From a candidate division KSB1 bacterium (lineage in GTDB: Bacteria; Zhuqueibacterota; Zhuqueibacteria; Zhuqueibacterales; Zhuqueibacteraceae): a stretch of DNA of 64,000 bases. Location of the stretch: positions 310,001 to 374,000 of the forward strand of contig JAPDPX010000004.1 in assembly GCA_034506255.1 (NCBI GenBank), in the 5' to 3' direction. Within the stretch, counting starts at the first letter, position 1; every line of letters starts with the position of its first letter. The notes beneath the pieces are model-generated. The model was given only the letters and a program-made list of their open reading frames with translations. It was not told where the DNA came from and did not search any database. The translations under genes were made by a program, and so were the position numbers. Positions 1 through 10,075 of the stretch are shown in pieces.

Positions 1-408
1 GTTTTGCAAACGGTTACAAAATGTCCTTTACATGCGCGCGCTGATCTTCGCGTAAGTGAATCATGATTGCAATCCAGAGAGGGAGGGAACAATTTCGCGC
101 GTACTGGCAAGTCATCACGCCTTTTATCCGGCGGCGCAAGAATAATAAAAAATAATGCGCGAGTCAAGACAATCATTGTTCAAAATGTCTCACAACTGTT
201 CCGGGCTGTGCCGGTTGTCGAAAGGATGTGACTATCGGTATGGTATTTGCCTTTCCCCGCCGCGATCCCGCACGCTTCGGCTGGCAGGATCAGGGCAAGT
301 GTTACATTTCATTCACGAATCTCTCCAAATCCCGCGGAAAACAAATGCCGCGATTTGGAGCGAATGCCGGTTCGTACCGTCAGGCCTTGTCTTGATTGCG
401 CTTTGGTA
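1..408. other. Upstream region, no gene supported
   Basis: Short reading frames exist here but none has a credible ribosome binding site or protein-like composition. A stretch around 140-160 is AT-rich with a short GCGCA/TGCGC inverted pair. It is probably the 5' region of the following lipoprotein operon. Confidence 0.5.
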
Positions 409-1482
409 ATGATCCGAAACCGTCTCAACATCGAACAGCCTGCCTCACCAGGGATCAAAACCCTGGCCACCCTGGTGTGTGCGCTCGCCCTCTTCACCAC
501 CGCCTGTCAGAATCAATTGCTCGAGCAAGCCGCGTTTTTTGAGCGCAGCGGCCAGCCCGGGAAATCGGAGAGCGTGCTGCTGCGCCATCTTGAGGCTCAC
601 CCCGATGATGCGCGGGCACGCTTCTGGCTTGCCGAGTTGCAAGGCCGCCAGAAGAAATTTGACGAGATGGCGGCCTCGCTGGCGCTGGTGGAACAACAGG
701 ATCGCCGCTGGCGCGAGGCTGCCGCCGATCTCAGGGAAAAATACTGGCGCGAGAATTACAACGAGGGGGTGCGCGCGCTGGCGGTGATGCAAATCCCCGA
801 GGCGGTGGCGGCGTTGCGCCAGGCCGTGGTGATTTTGCCCGAACGCCATGCGGCTTATCCGCTGTTGGGTGCCGCCTTGCTGGCGAACCGGCAGCGCGAA
901 GAAGCGTGTGCCGCCTTCGAGCAGGCCTGCCGGCTCAATCCCGAGGATTTGGATTCCCGCCATGCCCTGTTGCGCCTGTATTTTGACAGCGGGCGCTATG
1001 CCGAAACCCTCGCCCGCAGCGGGGAAATCCTCCGGCGCTTTCGCGATGACGTGTCCGCCCTGCGCGCGACCGCGCACGCACTCGAGCGCATGGCGGCTGC
1101 TGCCAACAGCGATTCGCTCAACTTCGCGGCCGAAGCCGCGCTCAAGCGGCTGCTGCTGCTCACTATGAGTGCGGAGGATTTTATTGCGCTCGGCGGCCAT
1201 TACTACCGCCGCGGCGACCACCGCAACGCCGCCCTCCAGTTTGAAGAGGCCGCCCGCCTGCAGCCTGACAACACCGAGGTGCTGCGCTATCTCGGCGATT
1301 GCGCCTGGCAGCTCGGCGATTTTACCGCGATGGCCAAATGGTACACGCGCCTGCTGCTCAACCGACCTGCGGATGTGGAGGCGGTCAAAAACCTGCTGAT
1401 TGCCGAACAGGCGCTGGGCCGCAACGCCGAAGCCGAACGGTTGAAGGCCCGGTTGCAACAGTTGCAGGGAAGCATGGAATGA
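409..1482 (+). CDS. TPR-repeat lipoprotein
   Basis: A predicted lipoprotein of 357 residues made almost entirely of helical tetratricopeptide repeats. The chosen ATG gives a short basic N-terminus, a hydrophobic stretch (residues about 17-31) and a lipobox ending LFTTAC, so the mature protein should be lipid-anchored in the periplasm or outer membrane; longer frames start upstream but would bury this signal. The TPR-like pattern (A-L-x-x-A/G, E-A-x-A-x-L/Y-x-x-A-x-x-L-x-P) runs from about residue 50 to the end. It overlaps the next gene by ATGA, which implies translational coupling. TPR proteins are scaffolds, so the partner is likely one of the neighbouring envelope proteins. The specific role is unknown. 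Confidence 0.8.
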   Translation: MIRNRLNIEQPASPGIKTLATLVCALALFTTACQNQLLEQAAFFERSGQPGKSESVLLRHLEAHPDDARARFWLAELQGRQKKFDEMAASLALVEQQDRRWREAAADLREKYWRENYNEGVRALAVMQIPEAVAALRQAVVILPERHAAYPLLGAALLANRQREEACAAFEQACRLNPEDLDSRHALLRLYFDSGRYAETLARSGEILRRFRDDVSALRATAHALERMAAAANSDSLNFAAEAALKRLLLLTMSAEDFIALGGHYYRRGDHRNAALQFEEAARLQPDNTEVLRYLGDCAWQLGDFTAMAKWYTRLLLNRPADVEAVKNLLIAEQALGRNAEAERLKARLQQLQGSME

Positions 1483-4400
1483 GAAGATCCGATTCACGTC
1501 CAAGTTTGGCCAGCCGCGGGATTTGTCTGTTCCCGTCCCGGCGCCCGCGGCCGGGCACGCTGCCGGTCCGGGCGGGCGCAGCGCTCCTGCTGCTGTTGAG
1601 TTTCACTGCCGTGGCCACGGCGCAACTGCGCGTGCTCGCGGTATCGCCGTCCGCGGACGACCTGCACGCCGGTTCCAACACCAGCGTGCGAGTGACGTTT
1701 GACCAGGCGCTCGACGAGACGGCGCTGCCCCCGCGGCCGCTGCGGGTGTGGGGCAGTTTTCGCGGCGAGTATGCCGGCACGCTCAGCTACGATGCCTTCG
1801 CCAACCAGTTGGCCTTCACGCCGTTTCAAAGCTTCATCGAGGGTGAGGAAGTGACGGTGGTGCTGCGCCGGCCGCTGCGCGGCCGCAGCGGCAGCACGCT
1901 GACCCAACCGCTGCTGTGGCGCTTTCGCGTGGCCACCCCCCTGGGCTCGGCGCGCTTTGTGCCCGCCGTGATCGACCTCGGCGCCGGCCGCAGTCAGGAA
2001 CCGACGCAAATTCTGCCCGCGGATTTCGACAATGACGGCTTTATCGATTTGGCGGTGGTGCACCGCGGCTCCAATCACCTCACCCTGCTGCAGAATGTCT
2101 TTCAAAAGACGGCCGGCGCGGCGCTGGTGGCGGTGATTGGCACACTGGCGACGCACAACACGCCTGCGAGTGCCGCGGCTGCCGATTTCAACAGTGACGG
2201 CCGGCTGGATCTCGCGGTGGCCAATTTCAACAGCAACACCGTGCAGGTGTTCATCGGCGATGGCGCTTTCGGCTTCAGCACACCGCGCGTGTTCGACACC
2301 GGCGAACATCCCGGCGATCTCATTGCCCAGGACTTTGACGGCGATGGTGATCTCGATCTCGCCCTGACCCTGCCGGGCAGCGACCGGCTGGCCCTGCTGC
2401 GCAACGACAGCCTGGGCTTCTTCAGCGAATCCCAGCGGCTGGCGGTGGGTGCGACACCCAACAAAATCACCGCCTGGGATTTCGATGGTGATCATGACCT
2501 CGATCTCGCGGTGGCCAACAGTGGCAGCCGCTCCCTCACTATTTTCCGCAACGATGCGAGTGGCGTTTTCTCCACGGCCGGCACCGTGGCGCTCACGCTC
2601 ACGCCGGTGGATTTGCAGACTGGCGACATTGCCGGTCGCACGGCGAACAAGGTGGGCGATGGCCGTCGTGAACTGGTCGTACTGACCTCGGATCTGCCGT
2701 TTCTCGGCAAACCCTCCGGCGCACCGGCCGCGGGCAGTTCGGCCGTCACGGTGTTCAGATGGGAGGCCGGCAGCAGCACGTTTGCCGTTGTGCAGAACCT
2801 GCCGCTCACCGGCCGGATGCAATCCTTCATCCTCTGCGATGTCGACTCGCTCGATGAAAGCACGCCGGCTTCGCCCTATCAGCCCGATCGTGATCTCGAT
2901 CTGATTTTCACCCGCTTTTGGGACGACGGCGTGGCCTGGCTGCGCAATGCCGACAATGCGCCGCTCAATCCCGCGGCGGTGGCCGGGCTCGATTCCGTGC
3001 ACAGCGCGAAGGCCCTCGCCTATTTCGATTGCGATCGCGACGGTGACAATGACTTCGTGGTTTCGAATTATCTCGATAATCAGCTCGTCATCTATCGCAA
3101 CGGCGGCCAGCGCGCCACGCCCTGTGGTTTGGTGGATTCGCTGGGCACACCGGTCACCACCATTGATTTCGGTGCCGTGCCGGTGGGGGGCAGCGGGCTG
3201 GCAACCTATTTTCTGGCAAATCCGACCTCGCTCGATTTTCTGTTCACCACCACGCTCAGCGACAGCGAGCATTTTCGCCTGCTGCCGGCGCGCGGCTCGC
3301 TGCCGGCCGGTGAAATCGTGCCCATTCGTCTCGAGTTCGCGCCCCGTGACACGCTGCCCTACACTGCCCTGCTGTTGCTCAAATTGAATGATTACCTCAA
3401 CGCCTCCGAAAGTTGTGCGATTGTGCTGCAGGGCCGCGGCGTGCGTCCGCTGCTTCACCTCTCGCAAACGGAAATCGATTTCGGCTGCGTGCCGCCGGGC
3501 GCCACGGCGATTCGGGAGTTGATTCTCGAAAATCGCGGCAACTATCCCCTGGAGATTTTGGGTGCCGCCACGACGACAAATTACTTTCTGGCGTTGACCA
3601 ATTTGAGCGGGTTGCGTCTGCCGCCCAACGCCGCGGTGAGAGTCTCCCTCGCCTTTCGGCCGGACCGGCTGGGGCCCTTCCGCGACAGCCTGCGGATTCG
3701 CACGTCCGATCCGGTTCAGCCGCTGGTGAGTGTGTCTTTGCGCGGCTGCGGCTCTGCGAGCGCGCCGGTGATCACCTCGCCGGATACGCTGCGCGCCATC
3801 GAGGACGTCGAAGCGCTCTATGTGGCCACCGCCAGCGATCCCGATGGTTCGCAACCCGCGTTTCGCTTTTTGAACCTGCCGCGCTGGCTGTCCGCCCGGG
3901 GTGACACTGTGCGCGGTACACCGCGCGAGGGCGACGGCAACACTTCTTTCACCCTTATTGCCTCCGACGGCTTTTTCGCTGATACGCTCGCCGTCATTGT
4001 GCTGGTCACGCCGGTGAATGATGCGCCGGTATTCGACTCGCTCGCCGCCTTCGTGGTTTTTGAAGAGGAGCTGCTCACCTTCACGGTCAGCGCGCGCGAT
4101 CCGGAAGGGGCAGCCGTGACGCTCTCGGCGACGAGTTTGCCGCCGGGCAGCCTCTTCACCGAACAGGGAAGTGGCCGCGGTATTTTCACCTGGCGGCCGC
4201 CCTTTGGCAGCGCCGGCTCCTACCGCGCGATTTTTGCTGCCACCGAGCAAACGCCGGCCGGACCGTTGACCGCGAGCCTTACGGTGTCGATCGACGTAAT
4301 CAAGCGCCTGCCCGATCTGCACGTGCGCACCCTGAACCACGATCCCGCCACGATCAAGCGCAATCAGAGCGTGACGGTTACCGCCGTCTTCGGAGATTCG

Positions 4401-4913
4401 CTTGCGCCGGTGACGGAGACGTTTCGCGCGGCGCTGTTTCGCGATAATACCCTGTTCGCCGACACCACGCTCAGCGGGCTGCAGCGCGGCGGCACATTCC
4501 GCTTCACCCGCACTGTCTCTTTCGATGAAGTCGGCCGGCACACGCTGGACGCGCGCATCGATATCGACAATCGCATCCCCGAGATCAACGAGGCGAACAA
4601 CGTGCTGCGGCTGGAGGTGATGGTGGAGGCCGGCGCGCTGGCAGTGGCGCCCAATCCCTTCACGCCCAACGCCGACGGCTACAATGATGAAGTCATCTTT
4701 GACCTGCGCGATTTTGCCGGGGCGGAGCTGGAATTGCGCATCTTCGGCCTGCGCGGCGAGTTGCTGCGTTCCTTCAGGGTGAGTGGCGGCAGCACATGCC
4801 GCTGGAACGGTGCCAATGAGAGCGGTGAGCAGCAATACCCCGGCCCGTATCTTTATTTGCTCACGGAGCGCGGCCGGAAAGTGGCGTCGGGCTACGTCGT
4901 GCTGGCGCGGTAG
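1479..4913 (+). CDS. Secreted FG-GAP/VCBS and Ig-like repeat protein with C-terminal sorting domain
   Basis: A 1,144-residue exported protein. The start overlaps the previous stop (ATGA) and gives a basic N-terminus followed by a hydrophobic signal segment ending ATAQ. Domains in order: a Big_5-type Ig-like domain (about 50-155, with VTFDQAL); FG-GAP/VCBS calcium-binding repeats with DFDNDG, DFNSDG and DFDGDGDLDL loops (about 165-540); two ASH/SPD-2-like Ig domains, each with an IDFG strand (about 550-760); two cadherin-like Ig domains (about 765-945); a CARDB-like domain (about 950-1045); and a terminal FlgD-like domain beginning NPFTPNADGYND, the gliding-motility/type-B form of the C-terminal sorting domain. 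Such proteins sit on the cell surface. The order implies surface adhesion or a stalk, but the ligand is unknown. Confidence 0.82.
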   Translation: MRRSDSRPSLASRGICLFPSRRPRPGTLPVRAGAALLLLLSFTAVATAQLRVLAVSPSADDLHAGSNTSVRVTFDQALDETALPPRPLRVWGSFRGEYAGTLSYDAFANQLAFTPFQSFIEGEEVTVVLRRPLRGRSGSTLTQPLLWRFRVATPLGSARFVPAVIDLGAGRSQEPTQILPADFDNDGFIDLAVVHRGSNHLTLLQNVFQKTAGAALVAVIGTLATHNTPASAAAADFNSDGRLDLAVANFNSNTVQVFIGDGAFGFSTPRVFDTGEHPGDLIAQDFDGDGDLDLALTLPGSDRLALLRNDSLGFFSESQRLAVGATPNKITAWDFDGDHDLDLAVANSGSRSLTIFRNDASGVFSTAGTVALTLTPVDLQTGDIAGRTANKVGDGRRELVVLTSDLPFLGKPSGAPAAGSSAVTVFRWEAGSSTFAVVQNLPLTGRMQSFILCDVDSLDESTPASPYQPDRDLDLIFTRFWDDGVAWLRNADNAPLNPAAVAGLDSVHSAKALAYFDCDRDGDNDFVVSNYLDNQLVIYRNGGQRATPCGLVDSLGTPVTTIDFGAVPVGGSGLATYFLANPTSLDFLFTTTLSDSEHFRLLPARGSLPAGEIVPIRLEFAPRDTLPYTALLLLKLNDYLNASESCAIVLQGRGVRPLLHLSQTEIDFGCVPPGATAIRELILENRGNYPLEILGAATTTNYFLALTNLSGLRLPPNAAVRVSLAFRPDRLGPFRDSLRIRTSDPVQPLVSVSLRGCGSASAPVITSPDTLRAIEDVEALYVATASDPDGSQPAFRFLNLPRWLSARGDTVRGTPREGDGNTSFTLIASDGFFADTLAVIVLVTPVNDAPVFDSLAAFVVFEEELLTFTVSARDPEGAAVTLSATSLPPGSLFTEQGSGRGIFTWRPPFGSAGSYRAIFAATEQTPAGPLTASLTVSIDVIKRLPDLHVRTLNHDPATIKRNQSVTVTAVFGDSLAPVTETFRAALFRDNTLFADTTLSGLQRGGTFRFTRTVSFDEVGRHTLDARIDIDNRIPEINEANNVLRLEVMVEAGALAVAPNPFTPNADGYNDEVIFDLRDFAGAELELRIFGLRGELLRSFRVSGGSTCRWNGANESGEQQYPGPYLYLLTERGRKVASGYVVLAR

Positions 4914-5120
4914 GCGCCCGGCTTGCCGTCGGACTGTCATTCGGCATTGCTGCCAGCTTCAAGCGCACCTGCGGCGGCGGTGTCACCCTGCAGGAATCCC
5001 GGCAAAACCGGGGAACAGCGCCGGGCTCTGCCCGGGATTCGTGGGCATGCCCCTGCGAGGGATGGTCTGTCGCAATTCCGGAGGCTCCGCAAAGAGCGGG
5101 TGAATGCAATAAATCGACCC

Positions 5121-6893
5121 ATGATGCTTCAACGAAAAACTTCGGCCCTGCTGGTGGTGGCGCTGCTGGCGGCCACTGCGCCGGCGCAGAATCTGCTCGC
5201 GCCCCGGCCGCTCGATCTGTGGAGCGGTCACGCCAGTTTGAGCAATCCCGCGGCCATCAGCTATCAGCGCAGCATGCTGCAGGCGGGCATGCGTTTCTAT
5301 CATCTCGGCTTCATCGAGGGCGCGGCTGCCCGCTTCCGGTTGAACTACATTTCGCTGGTGCTGCCGCGCTGGCTGCCGCAGGAGCTGGCCTTTGCGGCGC
5401 ATGCGCAAAACCTGTCGCTGCCGCTTTACAATCAAACCTATTTCAGCGCGGCGGTGAGCCGGCGGCTGTCGCCGCTGCTGGCGGTGGGCCTGAAAGCAGG
5501 CGTGCTCACCCGCAGTTATGATCAAAGTGAATTTGTTCTGCTGGATGCCAACGATCCGGTGTTTGCCCGCGGCAGGAGCAAAAGCGCGCTCGATCTCGGC
5601 GTGGGTTTGACCTTCCGGCCGCTGTCGTTTGTCTCGTTCGCCTTCAGTCGCGATCATCTCAACCAGCCCAACCTGGCTCTGGGGCAGCCTGCCCTGCGCC
5701 TGCAGGCGGAGAACCACCTGGCGCTGGCGCTGCATCTTGGCAATGTGCAGACTGCCCTGATTAACACGCGCGCACGCGGCGCCGCACACACCGGCGGTTT
5801 CGTGGAATGGAGCCGGCCGGAGCTGGGCTTCGCGCGTTTCAGTCGCGATCAGCACGGCTGGCAGCTCGAGGCCCGCAGCCGCCTCTATGGCCCGCTGAGT
5901 TTGAACTACACCTTCGATTATCCCGGCAACGAGCTGGCCGGCAACACCACCGGCTCGCATGAGTTTGCATTTGTGCTGGAATTCGACCGCGTCTTGCGGC
6001 TGCCCAGGATCGAGCCGGCACCGCAGTTCGATTATCCCTTCACCGCCTCTCCGGATCATATCCTGACCACGGCACGCGCCCTGGTCAGGGCCGAGGCCGA
6101 GGAGATGCAGATTGTGGCGCAGCGCCTGGAGCGCGTCATTGCACCCGATGTGCCCACGCATGCGCTGGCCGCGCTCTCAGTGTATGATCTCGGCACGCTC
6201 GACACCACGCTGCAGGCCCTGCCCGCGGTGATGCCCGTGAACACGGTTGCCTTTGCCGACACTGCGGCGCAGCTCGCCGGCAGTTATTCGACTTTTTACC
6301 GGCAGACGCTGGGCCAGCTCTCGCGCAGTTTGCTGCAAACGCCGGCGACGGCGGCAACCATCGTTGCCAATCCGCAAACCATGTCGCGTGCCCTGGCATT
6401 GAAGAATTACCTCGGCAAATCCGCTCGGGGTGAATTGCAGGTGGGGCTGCCGCGCTTCGCCAGTGTGCAGGACAGTTTGCGTTTTCACCGCCGTCTCGGC
6501 CGCAGCGCCCTTCTCCCTCAGGAGGAACGCGTCACGCTTTCGCCCTCTGCGGCCGTGTTTCAAATCATCAGCGCAAATTTCCATGCGCCGCCGAGACGCT
6601 GGGAACTGGTGGTTGAAACGGCCGCGGGCGAGCCGGTTTGGAGCCTCGCCGGCCACGGCCGTTTGCCCAATCAAATGGTTTGGAACTGGCAGAAGAAGGA
6701 CGGCAGAGTGGTGACGCCGGGATACTACCATTACTATCTCACCTGGGAGGAAAACAATGGTGCCCCGGGCAAATCACCGCAGCGCCGGCTCTATGTGCGC
6801 AAACTGCAACGCACGGTGAAAATCGAGGTCAAGCGCAAGCTGGAAGCAAGCGCGGAACCGGCGGATGCAATCGAAGTGATTTTGCATCGCTGA
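5121..6893 (+). CDS. PorV/PorQ-like outer-membrane beta-barrel protein with FlgD-like C-terminus
   Basis: About 590 residues. ATG ATG at 5121/5124 is followed by a clear signal peptide ending APAQN; the frame extends upstream, but only from a TTG without a signal. The N-terminal two-fifths, with alternating strands, the SLSNPAA motif near the mature N-terminus and phrases such as RLSPLLAVGLKAGVLTRSY and LDLGVGLTFRP, resembles the PorV/PorQ barrel family found beside C-terminal-sorting-domain secretion systems. A helical central part (about 310-460) follows, then a FlgD-like beta domain (WELVVETAAGEPVWSL, then GYYHYYLTW). It lies downstream of the FG-GAP protein in the same orientation, so a role in its assembly or surface display is plausible. 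The family call is by pattern, not alignment. Confidence 0.6.
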   Translation: MMLQRKTSALLVVALLAATAPAQNLLAPRPLDLWSGHASLSNPAAISYQRSMLQAGMRFYHLGFIEGAAARFRLNYISLVLPRWLPQELAFAAHAQNLSLPLYNQTYFSAAVSRRLSPLLAVGLKAGVLTRSYDQSEFVLLDANDPVFARGRSKSALDLGVGLTFRPLSFVSFAFSRDHLNQPNLALGQPALRLQAENHLALALHLGNVQTALINTRARGAAHTGGFVEWSRPELGFARFSRDQHGWQLEARSRLYGPLSLNYTFDYPGNELAGNTTGSHEFAFVLEFDRVLRLPRIEPAPQFDYPFTASPDHILTTARALVRAEAEEMQIVAQRLERVIAPDVPTHALAALSVYDLGTLDTTLQALPAVMPVNTVAFADTAAQLAGSYSTFYRQTLGQLSRSLLQTPATAATIVANPQTMSRALALKNYLGKSARGELQVGLPRFASVQDSLRFHRRLGRSALLPQEERVTLSPSAAVFQIISANFHAPPRRWELVVETAAGEPVWSLAGHGRLPNQMVWNWQKKDGRVVTPGYYHYYLTWEENNGAPGKSPQRRLYVRKLQRTVKIEVKRKLEASAEPADAIEVILHR

Positions 6894-7092
6894 GTCGCGA
6901 TCCCCATCGCAGCCTGGCAGTCCAGGTTGGCTGAGTGCGGCAGGAAGTGCCGCAAGCATACCCATTCCGGTTTGTTTTTGAGCCGGTGTGCAACGCTTCG
7001 GTTTTGCATGCCGCAACTCGAACTCCAACCCCAAACGAGCATATCAGCCTGAGCATGGCTTCTCAGGCGGGTTGATAATCTCAGGACAGGTC

Positions 7093-8280
7093 ATGTTGGA
7101 CCCTGGTGTCATTCCGTTGTTTGAATACGGCGCACCCGAGCTCAAACAAAACTACCGCCGTCATGTGACGTGGGGACTTGTACTCGCCAGTGTCCTGCAT
7201 GGCACGATGCTGGTGGCCCTGCGGGGCTACACTTACTTCTTTCCTGAGGATGAACCGGCGCGGGTGGTGCGCATTCAACTTTATCCCGAGCTGACGCAGC
7301 CAGTCAAGCTGCAGCCGGAAAAGATTGCGGTTGCCGCTGAAACCGGCGGGCCGGGCGGCGGAGGCTCGAGCTCACCCGCGGTGCGCGTGGGGCGTGTGCT
7401 GCCAGAGCCGGCTGGTGGCGCGATGGGCATGCCGCAGCGCATCGATTTGGCTGCCGAGCTGGGTGACCTCGGCATGGGTCAGCCGATTCTTGCAGAGCCC
7501 AAACTTGCAGGTGCGGGACGTGGGACGGTGACCGGCACACCGGCCGTGGGCCGCACGGATCTCGCTGCCTCCTGGGATACGGAACTGGGCAGCGGCGGTC
7601 TTGACCTCGGCGGCAGTGATTTGGAAACCGCCCTGCCCGGTCAGGGCCGCAGTCGGGGGTTCGGTGGCAGAAACGCCGCGGCCGAGGGCATCCGTGTCGG
7701 CAGTGGCGGCGCTGGCGAAACCGGGTTGGGTCAGGGTTTGGGTGCCGGTGGAGATGATGCAGGTTTGGGATTGCCGGGCCGCGGAATTTCGGGACGCGGC
7801 ACCGGCAACGGCAGTGGCGCAGCCTCCGCCAAAGTGGTATTAAAGAACCTGCAAGATTTCGGGGGTGACTACCGCAGTTTTACGCCCATCTACAAAGCGC
7901 TGGCGGAGTGGATGCGTAAAAATCCGCGCGACCTCTCGGAGGTGGTTGATCGTTTCATGGGCTATCAACCGGGGAATTTGACCGCCGCGGAAACTTTTTG
8001 GGTGGGTGACCGGCGGTTCGAGATTTTTCTGCTTTGTGTCGAGGCCACCTACGAAGTGCGCGTCTGTCTGGTCGAGGGTGATGAAATCACCTATCTCATC
8101 GACCAGGGTTTCAAGAAGCAAAGCAATTTTCTGCGCGTCGGCTCGCTCACCCGCCTGCCGGGACAGAACGCCATTCACCGCTTCGGCTCGGAATTGCGCG
8201 AGGCCTCCGATCAGCGCGCGCAACAATTCTATCAAATTTTCCTGTCCTGGTGGGAGACGGTGAAGCACGAGGTCGAATGA
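7093..8280 (+). CDS. TonB-like membrane-anchored protein with Gly-rich linker
   Basis: About 395 residues. ATG 7093 follows AGGACAGG at good spacing and gives a short cytoplasmic segment, the KQNYRRH motif and a single membrane helix (about 27-46), the arrangement seen at the N-terminus of energy-transducing TonB proteins. Next come a charged/proline segment, a long low-complexity Gly/Ser/Ala linker (about 85-245), and a compact C-terminal domain (about 250-395, with VVLKNLQDFGGDY and an RFEIFLLCVEATYEVRVCLVEGDE beta region) that is not the usual TonB C-terminal domain. It could transmit inner-membrane energy to, or tether, an outer-membrane partner from the same block. The C-terminal domain is unrecognised. 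The stop overlaps the next start (ATGA). Confidence 0.6.
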   Translation: MLDPGVIPLFEYGAPELKQNYRRHVTWGLVLASVLHGTMLVALRGYTYFFPEDEPARVVRIQLYPELTQPVKLQPEKIAVAAETGGPGGGGSSSPAVRVGRVLPEPAGGAMGMPQRIDLAAELGDLGMGQPILAEPKLAGAGRGTVTGTPAVGRTDLAASWDTELGSGGLDLGGSDLETALPGQGRSRGFGGRNAAAEGIRVGSGGAGETGLGQGLGAGGDDAGLGLPGRGISGRGTGNGSGAASAKVVLKNLQDFGGDYRSFTPIYKALAEWMRKNPRDLSEVVDRFMGYQPGNLTAAETFWVGDRRFEIFLLCVEATYEVRVCLVEGDEITYLIDQGFKKQSNFLRVGSLTRLPGQNAIHRFGSELREASDQRAQQFYQIFLSWWETVKHEVE

Positions 8281-9872
8281 AACGCATGGCAAAGGATTCA
8301 GGAAATCGAGGAATGTCACTACAACGCCGAGCTCTCACAAGCTTCCTGCACAGCGTGCCGCGCAACCCGCGGCCGGCGGTGATGCTGTTGGCCGCCTTGT
8401 TGTTGACTGCCTGTGCCGGCAGTCGCTCCGCGAAACCGGGCCGGGGCGCGGCACTTCCGGTGCCCGCGGGCGTCGACAGCAGTGTGGCCGTGGCCGCGGA
8501 TTCCACCGCGAAAGCCCTGTTCGTTGAATATCCCCGGCAGCAGCAGGCCCGGCAGATTGCCGATTCCTCGGTTGCCAAAGTGGAAAAGAGCAACCGGCTG
8601 TGGGAAATCCTCCGCGGCCGGATCGATTCGCTGGTGGTGGACTCGGCGGCGGCCATCAACCGCTTCAACGAAGCCGGCCGGGAATTGCAGCGCGCCGTGG
8701 CGCTCGACAAAAAGGCGGCCGGAGAGCCCGCCCCGGAGCAGATTCGGCGGCAGGCCTTGCAGGCGCTGGAGGCGGCGCGCGCAGGTTTCGAACTTTCCCT
8801 GCAACTGAATCCGTTTGATGCCACCACGCGCTTGTGGCTGGCACGCACCTATCAACTGCTTGCCAGGCGCTTTCTGGATGAGCGCAATCACCGCAAAGCC
8901 GCGGAAGTGCTGGAGTCCCTGGTGCGTGTGCAAAAAGATCAGCATGGCCTTTATGCCCGCCTGGCGGATTGCTACTTTGCCCTGCAGGAATACCCGGCAG
9001 CACTGGAGAATTTTCGCGAGGCCGAGCGCGTGTTGGCCGCCACTGCGGTCTTCGGTGTCCCGCCACATGAGCCGTTGACTGAGCGCAACATCGCGGCGGC
9101 CACCGACAGCAGCCAGCGTTTTCTCTACCTCTATTATCAGGGGGAATGCTACATCAAGATGCGGCAGGCGGATTCCGCCCTGGCGGTGCTGGCGCGTGCC
9201 GTGATTTACGCACAGACTCCACAAAACCGCGAGGCGGCGCTGGCCAATGTGCGCTGGATCAACTGGGACGATGGCAACATTGCGGCCGCCGAAGCGCGCG
9301 ACACACTGCTCGGTCTGGTCGATCAGCAAAAGTATGCGGAAGCCGCCGCCGGCATGGCACGGCTGCTGCCCACGCTCAAGACCAGCCGCGCGCGGCAGGA
9401 GATGACCTGGCGTCTCGCCACCCTGGAGTTCAATCATCTCAAACAAAGTGACAAAGCGCTGCTGGCCATGCAGGCAGTCGTCAAAGAGACCAAAACCAAT
9501 ACTGATAGTATGGCACAAAAATTTCGCGACACTTATGGCGCCATGTGCTTCAACCAGGGCCAGAAAATGCTCGCTGCCCGCAAATTCAGCACGGCGCTCG
9601 CCTATTTTCAACAGGCAGCAGAAATCGATTGGAACTTTCGCGCCAAGAGCTATCTGGAGCTGGCCCGCCTGGCGACGAATGATCCGAAACGCGCGGAAGA
9701 GTTTGCCCGCCTGGCGCTGGCCACCGCCAATCAACTTGACCCACGCGAAGAAATTACTGCCTACGAGTTGTTGACGCAGGCGCTCAAACGCCAGGGCAAA
9801 TTTGACGAGGCCCGCCGCCAGTTCGAAAAGTACCGCGAGCTGGTGAGCAGCGGCCGGCAACCAACAAACTGA
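8277..9872 (+). CDS. TPR lipoprotein, PorW/SprE-like in architecture
   Basis: 531 residues. The ATG overlaps the previous stop (ATGA). A basic N-terminus leads to a hydrophobic segment and the lipobox LLLTAC, so the protein is lipid-anchored. After a Ser/Ala-rich linker and a charged helical stretch (about 85-165), tetratricopeptide-like repeats cover the rest, including DATTRLWLARTYQLLARR, GLYARLADCYFALQEYPAALENF and a long C-terminal repeat array. Large TPR lipoproteins of this kind (PorW/SprE) belong to type IX secretion loci in Bacteroidota. Architecture and company with a PorV-like barrel suggest a comparable role, but this is inference. It closes the five-gene block. Confidence 0.65.
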   Translation: MKRMAKDSGNRGMSLQRRALTSFLHSVPRNPRPAVMLLAALLLTACAGSRSAKPGRGAALPVPAGVDSSVAVAADSTAKALFVEYPRQQQARQIADSSVAKVEKSNRLWEILRGRIDSLVVDSAAAINRFNEAGRELQRAVALDKKAAGEPAPEQIRRQALQALEAARAGFELSLQLNPFDATTRLWLARTYQLLARRFLDERNHRKAAEVLESLVRVQKDQHGLYARLADCYFALQEYPAALENFREAERVLAATAVFGVPPHEPLTERNIAAATDSSQRFLYLYYQGECYIKMRQADSALAVLARAVIYAQTPQNREAALANVRWINWDDGNIAAAEARDTLLGLVDQQKYAEAAAGMARLLPTLKTSRARQEMTWRLATLEFNHLKQSDKALLAMQAVVKETKTNTDSMAQKFRDTYGAMCFNQGQKMLAARKFSTALAYFQQAAEIDWNFRAKSYLELARLATNDPKRAEEFARLALATANQLDPREEITAYELLTQALKRQGKFDEARRQFEKYRELVSSGRQPTN

Positions 9873-10075
9873 GACCGGCTCGCACCATCGGGCTGCTGGC
9901 CCGTTACAAGCCCGCGTTTGGGCGGGCGCTCCGGCACCAGCCCGGCCGGTGCGGCAAAGTTCGGCCGTTTTCACGACCCCCGGCGTTCAGGAAACCGCGG
10001 ACCGGCCATGGTTTGGAATGTTCGTTTTGCAACAGCCCCGGCTGGCGGGAACTCATGGGTTCTGCAAGAACAGAA

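Noticed and set aside
1494..4940. Very long minus-strand frame opposite the FG-GAP protein
   Set aside because: It mirrors a well-supported gene in GC-rich DNA and has an Arg/Gln/His-rich, non-protein-like composition without a signal or motif.
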